Below are positions 30,803 to 39,644 of a DNA stretch of 64,000 nucleotides, one piece after another. The stretch covers positions 3,154,501 through 3,218,500 of the forward strand of contig NZ_CP077683.1 in assembly GCF_019063845.1 (NCBI RefSeq), in the 5' to 3' direction. The DNA is from Geomonas subterranea (GTDB lineage: Bacteria; Desulfobacterota; Desulfuromonadia; Geobacterales; Geobacteraceae). The notes below the pieces were generated by a model. That model was given only the letters and a program-made list of their open reading frames with translations, was not told where the DNA came from and did no database searches. Numbering within the stretch: position 1 is the stretch's first letter; each line of letters starts with the position of its first letter. Position numbers and translations under genes: made by a program.

Positions 30803-30896
30803 CGTTCTATGTTCCAGGTTCTACGTTGACACCGCCCAGCTCTCCGCGCCAATTCCGCCGCAGCAACGGGCGGGTTTTAACGTAGAACTTGGAACG
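30803..30896. repeat. GTTCTACGTT inverted repeat upstream of rnpB
   Basis: GTTCTATGTTCCAGGTTCTACG (split: GTTCTATGTTCC at 30803, AGGTTCTACGTT just after) pairs with AACGTAGAACTTGGAAC at 30879-30895. The same arms appear at 17175-17280. The element occupies the expected rnpB promoter region. Confidence 0.6.
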
Positions 30897-30907
30897 GATG
30901 TTAGCTT

Positions 30908-31624
30908 TTAGTCCTGCACTTCCTGCTTCATGATCAGGATGCGCTGGCAGTGCGGGCAGGTGATCACGTCGTCGGCGCGGAACAGGGTGTTGTAGAGCTG
31001 CGGCGGCAGGTGCATGTTGCATCCCATGCAGTTGCCTTCCTTGGCCTCGACCACGGCGACGCCCCTTCTCTGGTCACGCAGCTTGCTGTAGCGCTTCATC
31101 ACCGAGGCGGGGAGCCCCTTCACGGTCTCTTCACGGGTGGCGGCATCCTTGGCGATCCCCCCCTCCAGCGCCTCGACCTTCTGCTGGACCTCGGCCTGCT
31201 GCGAGGCGACGTTGCCTTCCAGTTCGGCGAGATCGGCTTCGCGCTTGGCGATGTCCCCGTTTATCTCCTCGATGGCGTTGATCTTCTGCAGGATCTGCTC
31301 CTCCAGCTCAGCGATCAGCTTCTTCGCGCCGGAGATCTCCTTGGAGACCGCCTGGTACTCCTTCTGGGTCTTGATCTCCTTCAGGTGCGACTCGGAACGG
31401 TTGATGTTTTCGTTCTCGGAGGCAAGGTTCGCCTCCAGGGTCCCCTTCTCGTCCTCGAGTGCGCTCACTTCCTCGCGACGCGCCGCGATCTTCTCCCGGG
31501 CCTCCGCAAGCTTCGCGTCCAGCGCCTGGGACTCGCTCACCAGCTGCGCCTTCTCACCGTCCAGACCGTCGATCCTGAGATCGATCTCCTGCAATTCGTA
31601 TAACGCCTTCAGTTTGTTACGCAA
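30908..31624 (-). CDS. Coiled-coil protein with C-terminal C4 zinc ribbon
   Basis: This family (C4-type zinc ribbon, related to chlamydial CT398) has a long antiparallel coiled coil and a small zinc-binding tail. Residues 10-180 are rich in Glu/Lys/Leu heptads (RIDGLDGEKAQLVSESQALD and onward). The tail has CMGC...CPHC ligands. I use the TTG at 31624 because GGAGG lies six bases upstream; the TTG at 31639 lacks a site. Homologues bind flagellar or sigma-54-related partners in some bacteria; no such link is visible here. Length is 238 residues. Confidence 0.85.
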   Translation of the reverse strand: MRNKLKALYELQEIDLRIDGLDGEKAQLVSESQALDAKLAEAREKIAARREEVSALEDEKGTLEANLASENENINRSESHLKEIKTQKEYQAVSKEISGAKKLIAELEEQILQKINAIEEINGDIAKREADLAELEGNVASQQAEVQQKVEALEGGIAKDAATREETVKGLPASVMKRYSKLRDQRRGVAVVEAKEGNCMGCNMHLPPQLYNTLFRADDVITCPHCQRILIMKQEVQD

Positions 31625-31671
31625 AATCCGCCTCCCCAACTACCTTTTTATGTTCTTAAAGAGCAGATGCC

Positions 31672-32790
31672 TCACCAGAAGCTGAAAGGTTCCTGCTCCC
31701 CTTGGTATTCCACTACTTCCGCCTCGAAACGGCGCGCCGCGAGGACGTCCTTCAACTGCGCACCAAGCCCCTGCACCATCAGTCGCTCGGTGGCAAAATG
31801 GCCGGCATCGAGCAGCGCCACGCCGAGCGCCTCGGCCTCACGCGCCTCGTGGTATTTGACGTCCCCTGTCACCAGGATGTCGGCGCCTTTGCGGGCCGCC
31901 TCGTGCAACAGCGAAACGCCCGAGCCGCCACAGACCGCCACCTTCTTCACCTGGCGCTCCGGGTCCCCCACCAGCCGGACCCCCGCGGCGCCCAGGCGTT
32001 CCCGTACCTCCTTCGCGAAGCGTGCGGCCGGAACCGGGGCCGCCAGCGTGCCGATGCGCCCCAGACCGCGCGACGGGCCCTGGTTCAGCACCGGGTAGAG
32101 GTCGTAGGCGGGCTCCTCGTAAGGGTGCGCACCCCTGAGGGCAGTCACGGCCGCACCGGTACGCTCCTTCAGGAGCAGGAATTCCAGCCGGCTCTCCGGC
32201 TCCGCGTGCCCGGCACCGACCTCCCCCACGAACGGCTTGGCGCCATCCACCGGGGTGAAGCGCCCGGTCCCCTCTACCTGGTAGGAACAGTCGCGGTAGT
32301 TGCCGATCGGCGGCATGAAGGGGGAGAGCGCGGCCAAAAGTTTCTCCTCGTACCCGCGCGGCGCGAAGAGCACCATCTTCACGTACTCCACCCCCCCGGT
32401 GATCTTCAGGGGCTGCGCCCCCTCGAGACCGAGGCGGGCGGCGAGAAGATCGTTCACGCCCCCGTGGGCTATGTCGAGGTTGGTGTGCAGGGAGATGATG
32501 GCGAGGTCGTGCTTGAGGGCGAGGATGGTAAGACGGCCGGTCTCGTCGGCGGCGGTGATCTTTTTGAGCGGGGAGAAGATGAACGGGTGATGGGTGACGA
32601 GCAACTGGCAGCGGGCCTCGATGGCCGCCTCCACGGCGGGCCGCCCGGGATCGAGCGCCACCATGATACGGGAAACCTGGGCGACGGGGTCGCCAAGCTG
32701 CAACCCCACGTTGTCCCAGGATTCAGCGAAGTGAATTGGGGCAATTTTACCAGTTATTCCAACTATATCCGATATTCTTGGAGTTATCAT
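31672..32790 (-). CDS. Nif3-like dinuclear metal-centre protein
   Basis: This NIF3/YbgI/YqfO-family protein forms toroidal hexamers with two metals per subunit. The N-terminal half has FAESWDNVGLQLGD, the ligand motif VTHHPFIF and SLHTNLDIAHGGVND. A middle insert of about 120 residues with a CutA-like/PII-like fold is typical of the long YqfO form. The C-terminal half has GDVKYHEAREAEALGVALLDAGH with further His/Glu ligands. The ATG at 32790 is preferred; GTG 32793 and TTG 32799 are alternatives. GTP cyclohydrolase activity has been proposed for some relatives, but the physiological role is unknown. It lies 47 bases upstream of the zinc-ribbon gene. Confidence 0.9.
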   Translation of the reverse strand: MITPRISDIVGITGKIAPIHFAESWDNVGLQLGDPVAQVSRIMVALDPGRPAVEAAIEARCQLLVTHHPFIFSPLKKITAADETGRLTILALKHDLAIISLHTNLDIAHGGVNDLLAARLGLEGAQPLKITGGVEYVKMVLFAPRGYEEKLLAALSPFMPPIGNYRDCSYQVEGTGRFTPVDGAKPFVGEVGAGHAEPESRLEFLLLKERTGAAVTALRGAHPYEEPAYDLYPVLNQGPSRGLGRIGTLAAPVPAARFAKEVRERLGAAGVRLVGDPERQVKKVAVCGGSGVSLLHEAARKGADILVTGDVKYHEAREAEALGVALLDAGHFATERLMVQGLGAQLKDVLAARRFEAEVVEYQGEQEPFSFW

Positions 32791-32799
32791 CACGCTCAA

Positions 32800-32835
32800 A
32801 AGAAAAAGAGTGCAACCGCTTGGTGTGCACTCTTT
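32800..32835 (-). terminator. Terminator of the tRNA gene
   Basis: AAAGAGTGCA (32805-32814) pairs with TGCACTCTTT (32826-32835) across an 11-base loop. On the minus strand it is followed by TTTTCTTTT. It stands between the tRNA and the Nif3-family gene. Confidence 0.8.
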
Positions 32836-32910
32836 CTCCCCACTAGAAGTGTATTTTTTCGTCTGACCAGGTGCTTTAAGGGCATCCCCACATCATCCTA
32901 ATTTGTAAGG

Positions 32911-32987
32911 TGGTGGGCCCACCAGGACTCGAACCTGGGACCGACCGGTTATGAGCCGGTAGCTCTAACCAACTGAGCTATAGGCCC
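32911..32987 (-). tRNA. tRNA with CAU anticodon, probably tRNA-Ile2
   Basis: The 77-nt cloverleaf on the minus strand has acceptor GGGCCTA, D-arm AGCTCAGTTGGTTAGAGCT, anticodon stem CCGG with loop CTCATAA, T-arm CCAGGTTCGAGTCCTGG and encoded CCA. The CAU anticodon could be Met or lysidine-modified Ile2. The anticodon stem-loop and the D-arm resemble known tRNA-Ile2 species more than elongator tRNA-Met, and it is not an initiator because the acceptor starts with a G-C pair and the stem lacks the three G-C pairs. Confidence 0.9.
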
Positions 32988-33002
32988 GAAAAGCGAAATT
33001 AA

Positions 33003-33031
33003 AACATATAGTAAAAGGATTAACGTGTCAA
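33003..33031 (-). promoter_or_regulatory. tRNA promoter
   Basis: TTGACA (33031-33026), 17 bases, TATGTT (33008-33003), placing the start about nine bases before the mature tRNA 5' end. Confidence 0.65.
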
Positions 33032-33062
33032 GCTTCTATTTTAATGACAGAAGCCACCGCTT

Positions 33063-34187
33063 CTAATACATCTCGTACTTGAGCAGACGGCACTCGATGG
33101 GGCCGTTGTAGAGCACCATCCTCCGGGTAGCCTTCAGCCCCACCGACTTGGCGAGCTCCAGGTTGCCGGTGAAGAGGTAGGCGGTGTATCCCTTGCAACG
33201 CTTCTTGAGGGTATCCCCGATCTCCTTGTACAGCGGGCGCAGCGCCTCCACCTCGCCGAGCCGTTTGCCGTAGGGAGGGTTCAGGATCAGCACACCCGGC
33301 CCGGGAGGGGGTTCCAGTTCCGCCATGGGAAGCCGCCCCAGCACCAGGCGCTCCAGCACGCCCGCCCGTTTCGCGTTCTGCACGGCCATCCCGACGGCGG
33401 AATGGGACAAGTCGGAGGCCTGCACCGGCGCCGGGAGCCGTTCCAGCATCCCGGAGCGAGCCTCCGCCACGATCCGGTCCCAGAGCGCACGGTCGAACCC
33501 CTGCCAGCGCTGGAACCCGAAGCCGCGGTTGAGTCCCGGTGGGATGCGCAGCGCCTTCAGAGCCGCCTCGATGGCGATGGTCCCGGTGCCGCACATGGGG
33601 TCGACGAGCGGGGTGCCGCCGTCCCAGCCGGAGAGTTCCACCAGCGCCGCCGCCAGGTTCTCCTTGAGCGGGGCCTCGTGCCGGTCCAGACGGTAGCCGC
33701 GCCGGTCCAGCGGCTCGCCCGACAGGTCGAGGCTCAGGGTGCAGCGGTTCTTGAACAGGCGCACGTTCACGCGCAGGTCCGGGTCCTTCGTGTCCACGCT
33801 GGGGCGGCTGCCGAAGTGATCCCTGAGCGCGTCGACGATGGCGTCCTTGGTCTTCAACGCCACGAACCCGGAATGGGTGAGCGTCGAGTCCCTCAGGTTG
33901 CAGTCGACGGCAAGGGTGAGCGCCGGGGTGAGAAAGCGCTCCCAGGAGATCCCCCGCACTTCGCGGTACAGCTCCTCCGGGCTCTCACAGGGGAACTCTG
34001 CGAGCGTCATCAACACACGGCTCGCGGTGCGCAGCCAAAGGTTGGCCCGGTAGGCCGCCTCCATTCCCCCGGCGAACCGGACGCCACCGCTCTCGGCGGT
34101 AACATCGGGCACGCCTAGCCTTACCAGCTCGGCAGCCAGTGCCTCTTCCACCCCCTTGGCGGTGGTGGCGAAAAAAAACTGCTTCAT
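33063..34187 (-). CDS. THUMP-domain RNA N2-guanine methyltransferase
   Basis: This class I SAM methyltransferase of the RlmL N-terminal-half/Trm14/UPF0020 family modifies guanine N2 in RNA. A THUMP domain fills the first 155 residues. Then come VDPMCGTGTIAIEAAL (SAM site) and the catalytic LNPPYGKRLGE. Length is 374 residues, the short single-domain form without the RlmK half. AAGGAG precedes two adjacent ATGs (34190, 34187); the second has better spacing. Whether the target is 23S rRNA or tRNA cannot be told from sequence. Confidence 0.88.
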   Translation of the reverse strand: MKQFFFATTAKGVEEALAAELVRLGVPDVTAESGGVRFAGGMEAAYRANLWLRTASRVLMTLAEFPCESPEELYREVRGISWERFLTPALTLAVDCNLRDSTLTHSGFVALKTKDAIVDALRDHFGSRPSVDTKDPDLRVNVRLFKNRCTLSLDLSGEPLDRRGYRLDRHEAPLKENLAAALVELSGWDGGTPLVDPMCGTGTIAIEAALKALRIPPGLNRGFGFQRWQGFDRALWDRIVAEARSGMLERLPAPVQASDLSHSAVGMAVQNAKRAGVLERLVLGRLPMAELEPPPGPGVLILNPPYGKRLGEVEALRPLYKEIGDTLKKRCKGYTAYLFTGNLELAKSVGLKATRRMVLYNGPIECRLLKYEMY

Positions 34188-34569
34188 CATCTCTCCTTAA
34201 AAACCGTGCCCGGGGCCGTGTCATGAGACCTCCGGGTCCACGACGCCACGGGCGCTCTCGGCGTGCCGCCGACCTTCATGAGGACTATACACGTAGCGGC
34301 TTTGCCGCCGCAACGTCAAAGGGCAAATTAATTTGGCGACGCGGTTGTATTGATTAAAAATAATGATAAAAAATTAATTTCTTTAGTTGCGGAGGCGGCG
34401 TGCCGATAGGTAGTTTCATGAACACGGCGCAGGCTTGGTTTTGCACCCCTGGCGCCACCGATCGGGGCATTTCTCCCACCGGCGCGGGGGCTTGCCTTTG
34501 CGTCGGCGTCATTTACAATTTCCCGGTGTCCGGTGCCACAATCCCCTGTTTTATCGGAGAAAATAGCAC
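34188..34569. other. Intergenic region between the methyltransferase and the GGDEF gene
   Basis: The two flanking genes diverge here. An unusually AT-rich patch (about 34324-34385) lies in otherwise GC-rich DNA and probably holds promoters; no clear -35/-10 pair stands out. I examined it for a GEMM (c-di-GMP) riboswitch and did not find the conserved core. Confidence 0.4.
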
Positions 34570-35859
34570 ATGAAGAGACTGTTAAGAGTCCTTATCGTAG
34601 AGGACGCCCCGGACGATGCACAGCTGATCGTGATCCAGCTCGAGCAGGGGGGATTCGACGTGCATTTCCAGCGGGTGGACAGCGCGCAGGCCCTGACCGG
34701 CGCCCTGGAATCCGCCCCGTGGGACGTCATCATCTGCGACTACGTGATGCCCGGCTTCAGCGGCCTCAAGGCGCTGCAGATACTAAAGGAGCGCGGCAGC
34801 GACGTCCCCTTCCTGATGATTTCCGGGAAGGTGGGCGAGGAGGCTGCGGCGGCCGCCATCCGCGCCGGCGCCGATGACTTCGTACTAAAGGGGAACCTGG
34901 CCCGCCTGGTGCCGGCGGTGCAGCGCTCCATCGCCGAGGCCGCGCTGCGTCAGCAAAGCCGACGCCACGAGCAGGAACTCAAGGAGAAACTGGAATTCAT
35001 CCAGGTCCTCATCGACACGCTCCCCACCCCGATCTTCTATAACGACCCCAACGGCCTGTACCTTGGCTGCAACAAGGCCTTTGAGGAGCAGATCGGCATG
35101 AACCGGGACGAAAACATCAACAAGAGCATCTACGAGATCCTCCCCCCGGACCTGGCCGCCCTCTACAGCCGCGGCGAGGAGTCCGCGGAGAACGGCGTCG
35201 GACCGCGCAGTTTCGAGGGGACCATCACCTGCGCCGACGGCGAACGCCGGGACATGATCTTTTACAGCGCCACCTTCAAGAACTCGGGAAGCAGCTCCGG
35301 TGGCGTCGTCGGGGCACTCCTCGACATCTCGGAACGAAAGCAGGCCGAGTTGAAGCTGCGCTACCTGAGCAGCCACGACATCCTGACCGGCATCTACAAC
35401 CGCGCCTACTTCGACGAGGAGCTCGAGCGGCTGAGCAAGGGGCGCAAGTTCCCGGTCAGCATCGTGATGGTCGATGTGGACCGCCTGAAAGAGGTCAACG
35501 ACCAGCAGGGGCACGCGGCGGGCGATGAACTGCTCCGGCACGCGGCCGAGGTGTTGAAAAACGCCTTCCGGCGCGAGGACGTGGTGGCGCGGGTGGGGGG
35601 GGACGAGTTCGCCGCCCTGCTCCCCAACACCGACGAAGCCACCCTGCGCGAAGCCATGGAGCGGCTCCAGGCCCAGCTGGCGCAGAACAACCAGGAGCAC
35701 GCGCCGCTCCCCTTGAGCCTCTCCATCGGTGCCGCCACCGCCCATGACGGCGAGGAGCTCATGGCCTCCTGGCGCCTGGCCGACCAGCGCATGTACCGCC
35801 AGAAGAAAGGTCGCAAAAACAGCAACGCCGGCAGCAGGCAGCACCAGTTGGTGGCCTAG
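34570..35859 (+). CDS. Response regulator diguanylate cyclase (REC-PAS-GGDEF)
   Basis: This predicted cytoplasmic enzyme makes c-di-GMP under phosphorelay control. The receiver domain (residues 5-120) has acidic pocket ED(11-12), phospho-acceptor D57 in ICDYVMPG and the K in LKGNL. A PAS domain spans about 140-260. The cyclase domain has GGDEF at 343-347, intact for catalysis. R334-x-x-D337, five residues before it, is the product-inhibition I-site. GGAG precedes the ATG by about 10 bases. The partner kinase is not adjacent. A strong terminator follows. Confidence 0.93.
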   Translation: MKRLLRVLIVEDAPDDAQLIVIQLEQGGFDVHFQRVDSAQALTGALESAPWDVIICDYVMPGFSGLKALQILKERGSDVPFLMISGKVGEEAAAAAIRAGADDFVLKGNLARLVPAVQRSIAEAALRQQSRRHEQELKEKLEFIQVLIDTLPTPIFYNDPNGLYLGCNKAFEEQIGMNRDENINKSIYEILPPDLAALYSRGEESAENGVGPRSFEGTITCADGERRDMIFYSATFKNSGSSSGGVVGALLDISERKQAELKLRYLSSHDILTGIYNRAYFDEELERLSKGRKFPVSIVMVDVDRLKEVNDQQGHAAGDELLRHAAEVLKNAFRREDVVARVGGDEFAALLPNTDEATLREAMERLQAQLAQNNQEHAPLPLSLSIGAATAHDGEELMASWRLADQRMYRQKKGRKNSNAGSRQHQLVA

Positions 35860-35879
35860 CGCCGGCGGCAGGCAGTCTG

Positions 35880-35915
35880 GGCGCGCGTCCCGTCTCCGGG
35901 GCGCGCGCCTTTTTT
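35880..35915 (+). terminator. Terminator after the diguanylate cyclase gene
   Basis: GGCGCGCGTCCC (35880-35891) pairs with GGGGCGCGCGCC (35898-35909) with one mismatch and is followed by TTTTTT. Confidence 0.88.
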
Positions 35916-36078
35916 ATTTTCCGTTCGACGTGATCTCCCGCCACATGCCTCCGCCACCCACCTCCCGGTGGAGAGGGCTGAGGGGAGCCGGCAGTTATCC
36001 CCCCTTGGACACCCTGTTCCGGAAGGGAGGGAACGGGGTAAGAGCACGCTTTTTTAAGCCACTACCTTCCGCTACTCC

Positions 36079-36870
36079 CTACTTGAAGATGATCATGGGA
36101 AGCTCGTCCTTGCCTGCGGCCGGCTTCGCCCCCTCCCCTTTCGGCTCCTCACCCTTCGCCTCGCGCGCCTTGGCCGGATATTCCGTCTCGAGCCTTTTCG
36201 CCACCTCTTCGGCACGCGCCGTGTCCCCGGACTTCAGGTAGGCCTGCTGCAGGTAGAAAAGGGTGTCCGCGAGCCCCGGTTCGCCGGGGAAGCGCTGCAG
36301 CGCCTCGCTCAGACGCTTGATGGCCGAAGGGTACTTCTTGGTCCTCAGGTAGAAGTTCCCGACGTAGTTTTCGTAGGCGAGTTCCTTGGCGCGGCAGTCG
36401 GCGAGCTTCGCCTTGGCGTCCTCCGTGTACTCCGAGCCAGGATACTGGGCCAGGAACATCTCCAGGTAGTGCACCGAATTCTTGACCGCCGTCTGGTCGG
36501 TGTCGATGCCGGTGATCTGGTTGTAGTTGGCAAGCCCCAGGCGGTACAGCGCGTAAGGGGCCTTCTCGTTACTGGGGTGGAGCTTGCGGAAGTCCTCGTA
36601 GGCGGCGGCCGCCTCGATGAAGGCGCCGTTCTCGAAATGGGCATCCGCGATCTTCAGCTCGGCCTGCGCGGTCAGTTCGGGATTGCTGTAGCTCTCCTTC
36701 ACCTTCTTGAACTGCGCGATGGCGTCCTCGAAGTGCCGGGAGGCGTAGGCGGCCTCGCCTTCCTTGAAGTAGGTCTCAGGGCCCTTTACCGGAGCGGGGG
36801 CCGTGGCGCAGGCGCCCAGCAGGGTAAGCAGGGTGGAAAGGCCCAGGTAACGCAGGGGTCGAGAGTGCAT
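36079..36870 (-). CDS. bamD: Outer membrane assembly lipoprotein BamD
   Basis: This periplasmic-facing lipoprotein of the BAM complex folds outer-membrane proteins. The signal peptide ends in the lipobox LGAC with C21 as the lipidated residue. TPR units follow (YFKEGEAAYASRHFEDAIAQF and later repeats), matching the five-TPR BamD architecture. Residues 225 to the end are a Lys/Glu/Gly-rich tail. Length is 263 residues, and AAGGAG lies upstream of the ATG. Confidence 0.9.
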   Translation of the reverse strand: MHSRPLRYLGLSTLLTLLGACATAPAPVKGPETYFKEGEAAYASRHFEDAIAQFKKVKESYSNPELTAQAELKIADAHFENGAFIEAAAAYEDFRKLHPSNEKAPYALYRLGLANYNQITGIDTDQTAVKNSVHYLEMFLAQYPGSEYTEDAKAKLADCRAKELAYENYVGNFYLRTKKYPSAIKRLSEALQRFPGEPGLADTLFYLQQAYLKSGDTARAEEVAKRLETEYPAKAREAKGEEPKGEGAKPAAGKDELPMIIFK

Positions 36871-36944
36871 GTATGACTCCTTGAGGTGCGATGAGATCGT
36901 TCAAAGCCCCCGAAGCCGGAACCGCCACGGCCGGGGGTGATGTT

Positions 36945-38750
36945 TCAGGACCGGCCGGCGCGCTTGCGCTTGGTCGGATCGAGCTCCTTCTTGCGCAGAC
37001 GGATCGAAACCGGAGTCACCTCGACCAGTTCGTCCTCGTCGATGAACTCGAGCGCCTGCTCCAGGGTGAGGACGCGCGGCGGTGTGAGCTTGATGGCGTC
37101 ATCGCTGCCGGAGGCGCGCACGTTGGTGAGCTTCTTCCCCTTGCAGGGGTTCACCTCGAGGTCGTTGTCTTTCGCGTGCTGACCGATGATCATGCCGCCG
37201 TAGACCTCTACGCCGGCCCCAAGGAACAGGATGCCGCGCGGCTGCAGCGCGTCCAGCGAGTAGGCAGTCGTCTCCCCCTGCTCCATGGCGATGAGGACAC
37301 CGTTCTTGCGTCCCGGGATCTCCCCCTTGTAGGGAGCGTAGTCGTGGAAGGTGTGTGTGATCACCGCGGTGCCGCGGGTCTCGGTGAGGAACTCGCCCCT
37401 GATCCCGATCAGGCCGCGGGCCGGCACGATGAACTCCAGGCGCACCGTCTCTCCCATCGGGTTCATGGCGACCATCTCCCCTTTACGGGGTCCCATGCGC
37501 TCGATGATGGCGCCCTGGTACTCGGCGGGGACGTCCACCACCAGGTACTCCATCGGCTCGTGGCGCACGCCCTCGACCATGCGCATGATCACCTCGGGCT
37601 TGGAAACGGCCATCTCGAAACCTTCGCGGCGCATGTTCTCGATCAGGATGGAGAGGTGCAGCTCACCGCGCCCGGAGACCTGGAAGGTATCGGCGTTGGC
37701 GGTGTTGGCGACCCTGAGCGACACGTTGGTGCGCAGTTCGCGGTCCAGGCGCTCGCGGATGTTCCTCGAGGTGACCAGCTTGCCCTCGCGCCCGGCGAAG
37801 GGGGAGGAGTTGACGATGAAGTTCATGGAGAGGGTCGGCTCGTCGATGGCGACGTAAGGGAGCGGCATCGGGTTTTCGGCAGAGGCCAGCGTCTCGCCGA
37901 TGCCCACCTCGGTGAAGCCCGCGATGGTGACGATGTCGCCGGTGAAGGCCTCCGGGATCTCGACCTGCTTCAGCCCCTCGTACCCCAACAGCTTGGTGAC
38001 GCGCCCCTTGGAGATGGTGCCGTCGCGCTTGATGAGGGCCACGGTCTCGCCGGCGCTCACCTTGCCGTTGAAGATCTTGCCGGTGGCGATGCGGCCGATG
38101 TAGTCGTTGTAGTCGATGTTGGTGACCAGGAGCTGGAAGGGGGCGTCCGGGTTCCCCTCGGGGGGATGCACGTTGTCCTTGATGAGCTCGAAGAGGGGCT
38201 CCATGTTCTCGCTGGGCTGGTCCATCTCCCTCATGGCGTACCCCATCTTGGCGCTGGTGTAGCAGATGGCGAAGTCGAGCTGGGCGTCGGAGGCCTGCAG
38301 TTCGCAGAACAGGTCGAAGACCATGTCCACGACTTCGGAAGGGCGGGCGCCGGGGCGGTCCACCTTGTTGATCACGACGATGGGCTTGAGACCCAGGTCG
38401 AGCGACTTCTTCAGCACGAAGCGGGTCTGCGGCATCGGGCCGTCGAGGGCGTCGACAAGGAGCAGCACGGAGTCGACCATCTTGAGCACGCGCTCCACTT
38501 CACCGCCGAAGTCGGCGTGTCCCGGGGTGTCCACGATGTTGATCTTGTAGTCGCCGTGGTGGATGGAGAGGTTCTTGGCGAGGATGGTGATGCCGCGCTC
38601 CTTCTCCAGGTCGTTGGAATCCATCACGCGCTCGGTGATCGCCTCGTTTTCCCTGAATACTCCGGACTGCTTCAACATGGCATCGACCAGGGTGGTCTTA
38701 CCGTGGTCGACGTGGGCGATGATGGCGATGTTTCTGATCTTCTCCTGCAT
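36945..38750 (-). CDS. typA: Ribosome-associated GTPase TypA/BipA
   Basis: This translational GTPase is related to EF-G and is involved in ribosome assembly and stress adaptation. G1 [11 protein letters not shown]3 [10 protein letters not shown] and G4 NKVD are present, with domains II, III and V and the BipA-specific C-terminal domain ([14 protein letters not shown] near the end). The full length of 601 residues and the lysine/arginine tail KRKRAGRS are normal. AGGAG precedes the ATG. Confidence 0.97.
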   Translation of the reverse strand: MQEKIRNIAIIAHVDHGKTTLVDAMLKQSGVFRENEAITERVMDSNDLEKERGITILAKNLSIHHGDYKINIVDTPGHADFGGEVERVLKMVDSVLLLVDALDGPMPQTRFVLKKSLDLGLKPIVVINKVDRPGARPSEVVDMVFDLFCELQASDAQLDFAICYTSAKMGYAMREMDQPSENMEPLFELIKDNVHPPEGNPDAPFQLLVTNIDYNDYIGRIATGKIFNGKVSAGETVALIKRDGTISKGRVTKLLGYEGLKQVEIPEAFTGDIVTIAGFTEVGIGETLASAENPMPLPYVAIDEPTLSMNFIVNSSPFAGREGKLVTSRNIRERLDRELRTNVSLRVANTANADTFQVSGRGELHLSILIENMRREGFEMAVSKPEVIMRMVEGVRHEPMEYLVVDVPAEYQGAIIERMGPRKGEMVAMNPMGETVRLEFIVPARGLIGIRGEFLTETRGTAVITHTFHDYAPYKGEIPGRKNGVLIAMEQGETTAYSLDALQPRGILFLGAGVEVYGGMIIGQHAKDNDLEVNPCKGKKLTNVRASGSDDAIKLTPPRVLTLEQALEFIDEDELVEVTPVSIRLRKKELDPTKRKRAGRS

Positions 38751-38782
38751 GCTTTACTGCTCCTTTTCGCTTGGCTCGGCTA

Positions 38783-38813
38783 CAAATAAAAAGACGAGCA
38801 GCAAGCCCGTCTT
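38783..38813 (-). terminator. Terminator of the membrane repeat protein gene
   Basis: On the minus strand AAGACGGGC and GCTCGTCTT pair around TTGCT (38791-38813), followed by TTTTATTT. Confidence 0.8.
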
Positions 38814-38855
38814 AAAAAACAGCTCAATATGGCATTTTTCAGATATCTTTACAAG

Positions 38856-39587
38856 TTATTTTCTGATGATGCGGCGCTGCTTTCCGCTCATCCCAGCCAT
38901 CTGCTGCTTCTGGATGGTGCCCAGACTCTCCAGGTGGAACTGCAGCCACATCTCGCCGTACCCTTTCATCTTCATCTTCTTCCCTTCGCGCAACAGCTCC
39001 AGGTTCTGCTTCAGGTTTTCATCTGCGGGGAGTTTCGCCACCCCCTTGGCCAGGATCTCGCACGCCTTCACGTTCTCGCCGGTCTCGTTGAGGCAGTAGC
39101 CGTAGAGGGCGTAGAGCAGCGACTCCTTGGGGCTCGCCATGAGCGCCTTGTCGAAGGTCTCTTTCATCTTGTCGTGCTTGTTCTTCTTCATGTAGGTGAC
39201 GCCGAGCATCCCCATGGTGACCCAGTTCTTGAAGAAGCCCTTCTCCAGGTACGGGAAGGCGGTGGCGAACTCGCGTCGCACGAAGTAGACCATGCCGATG
39301 GCGGAATTGATCTGGCTCTCCACGTAGATCTGCCACTTGCCGTAGCGCAGCGCCGACTTGAGGTCGCGAATCCCCTTCTCGAAACGCTGTGCCTGGATGT
39401 CCTTCATGGCCGGTTCCATGATCTCTTCGAGCTTTTTGGTGATGATGCGGGAGATGATCAAAAAGCTCGCCATGAAGACGATCATCGCGCCCAGGAGGGC
39501 GGCCCACCAGTACGCGGTGCCGGCGGCGAGGATGACGACGAGGAAGACTGCGATTGCTGCGCCTGCGGAAATGAGAAGGTTGTACAT
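38856..39587 (-). CDS. Membrane-anchored TPR-like protein, unknown function
   Basis: Two hydrophobic helices occupy the first 50 residues ([40 protein letters not shown]). About 150 residues of helical TPR-like repeats follow ([40 protein letters not shown]), and then a basic tail. I do not recognise a named family; it resembles adaptor proteins that hold partners at the inner membrane. It starts 58 bases after the end of the transglycosylase gene and may share its transcript. Confidence 0.75.
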   Translation of the reverse strand: MYNLLISAGAAIAVFLVVILAAGTAYWWAALLGAMIVFMASFLIISRIITKKLEEIMEPAMKDIQAQRFEKGIRDLKSALRYGKWQIYVESQINSAIGMVYFVRREFATAFPYLEKGFFKNWVTMGMLGVTYMKKNKHDKMKETFDKALMASPKESLLYALYGYCLNETGENVKACEILAKGVAKLPADENLKQNLELLREGKKMKMKGYGEMWLQFHLESLGTIQKQQMAGMSGKQRRIIRK

Positions 39588-39644
39588 CGGTTGATTTATC
39601 CTTTCGTGGTGCGGGTCACGTGATGTGCGAAACGGTTGACGGGG

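Noticed and set aside
30334-30885. Open reading frames on the plus strand across 30334-30885
   Set aside because: The region folds as RNase P RNA on the minus strand; the frames have no ribosome binding site and no protein family features.
32911-32987. Initiator or elongator tRNA-Met for the CAU tRNA
   Set aside because: Initiator features are absent. The anticodon arm and body look closer to lysidine-type tRNA-Ile2, although elongator Met cannot be fully excluded without TilS recognition data.
34335-34352. Sigma-54-like promoter TTGGC...TTGTAT
   Set aside because: The GG element is present but the invariant GC at -12 reads GT, and the position is far from any start codon.
34188-34569. Possible c-di-GMP (GEMM) riboswitch before the REC-PAS-GGDEF gene
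   Set aside because: Fragments such as GGCAAA and GACGC occur, but not in the order or spacing of the GEMM core, and no tetraloop-receptor arrangement is visible on either strand.
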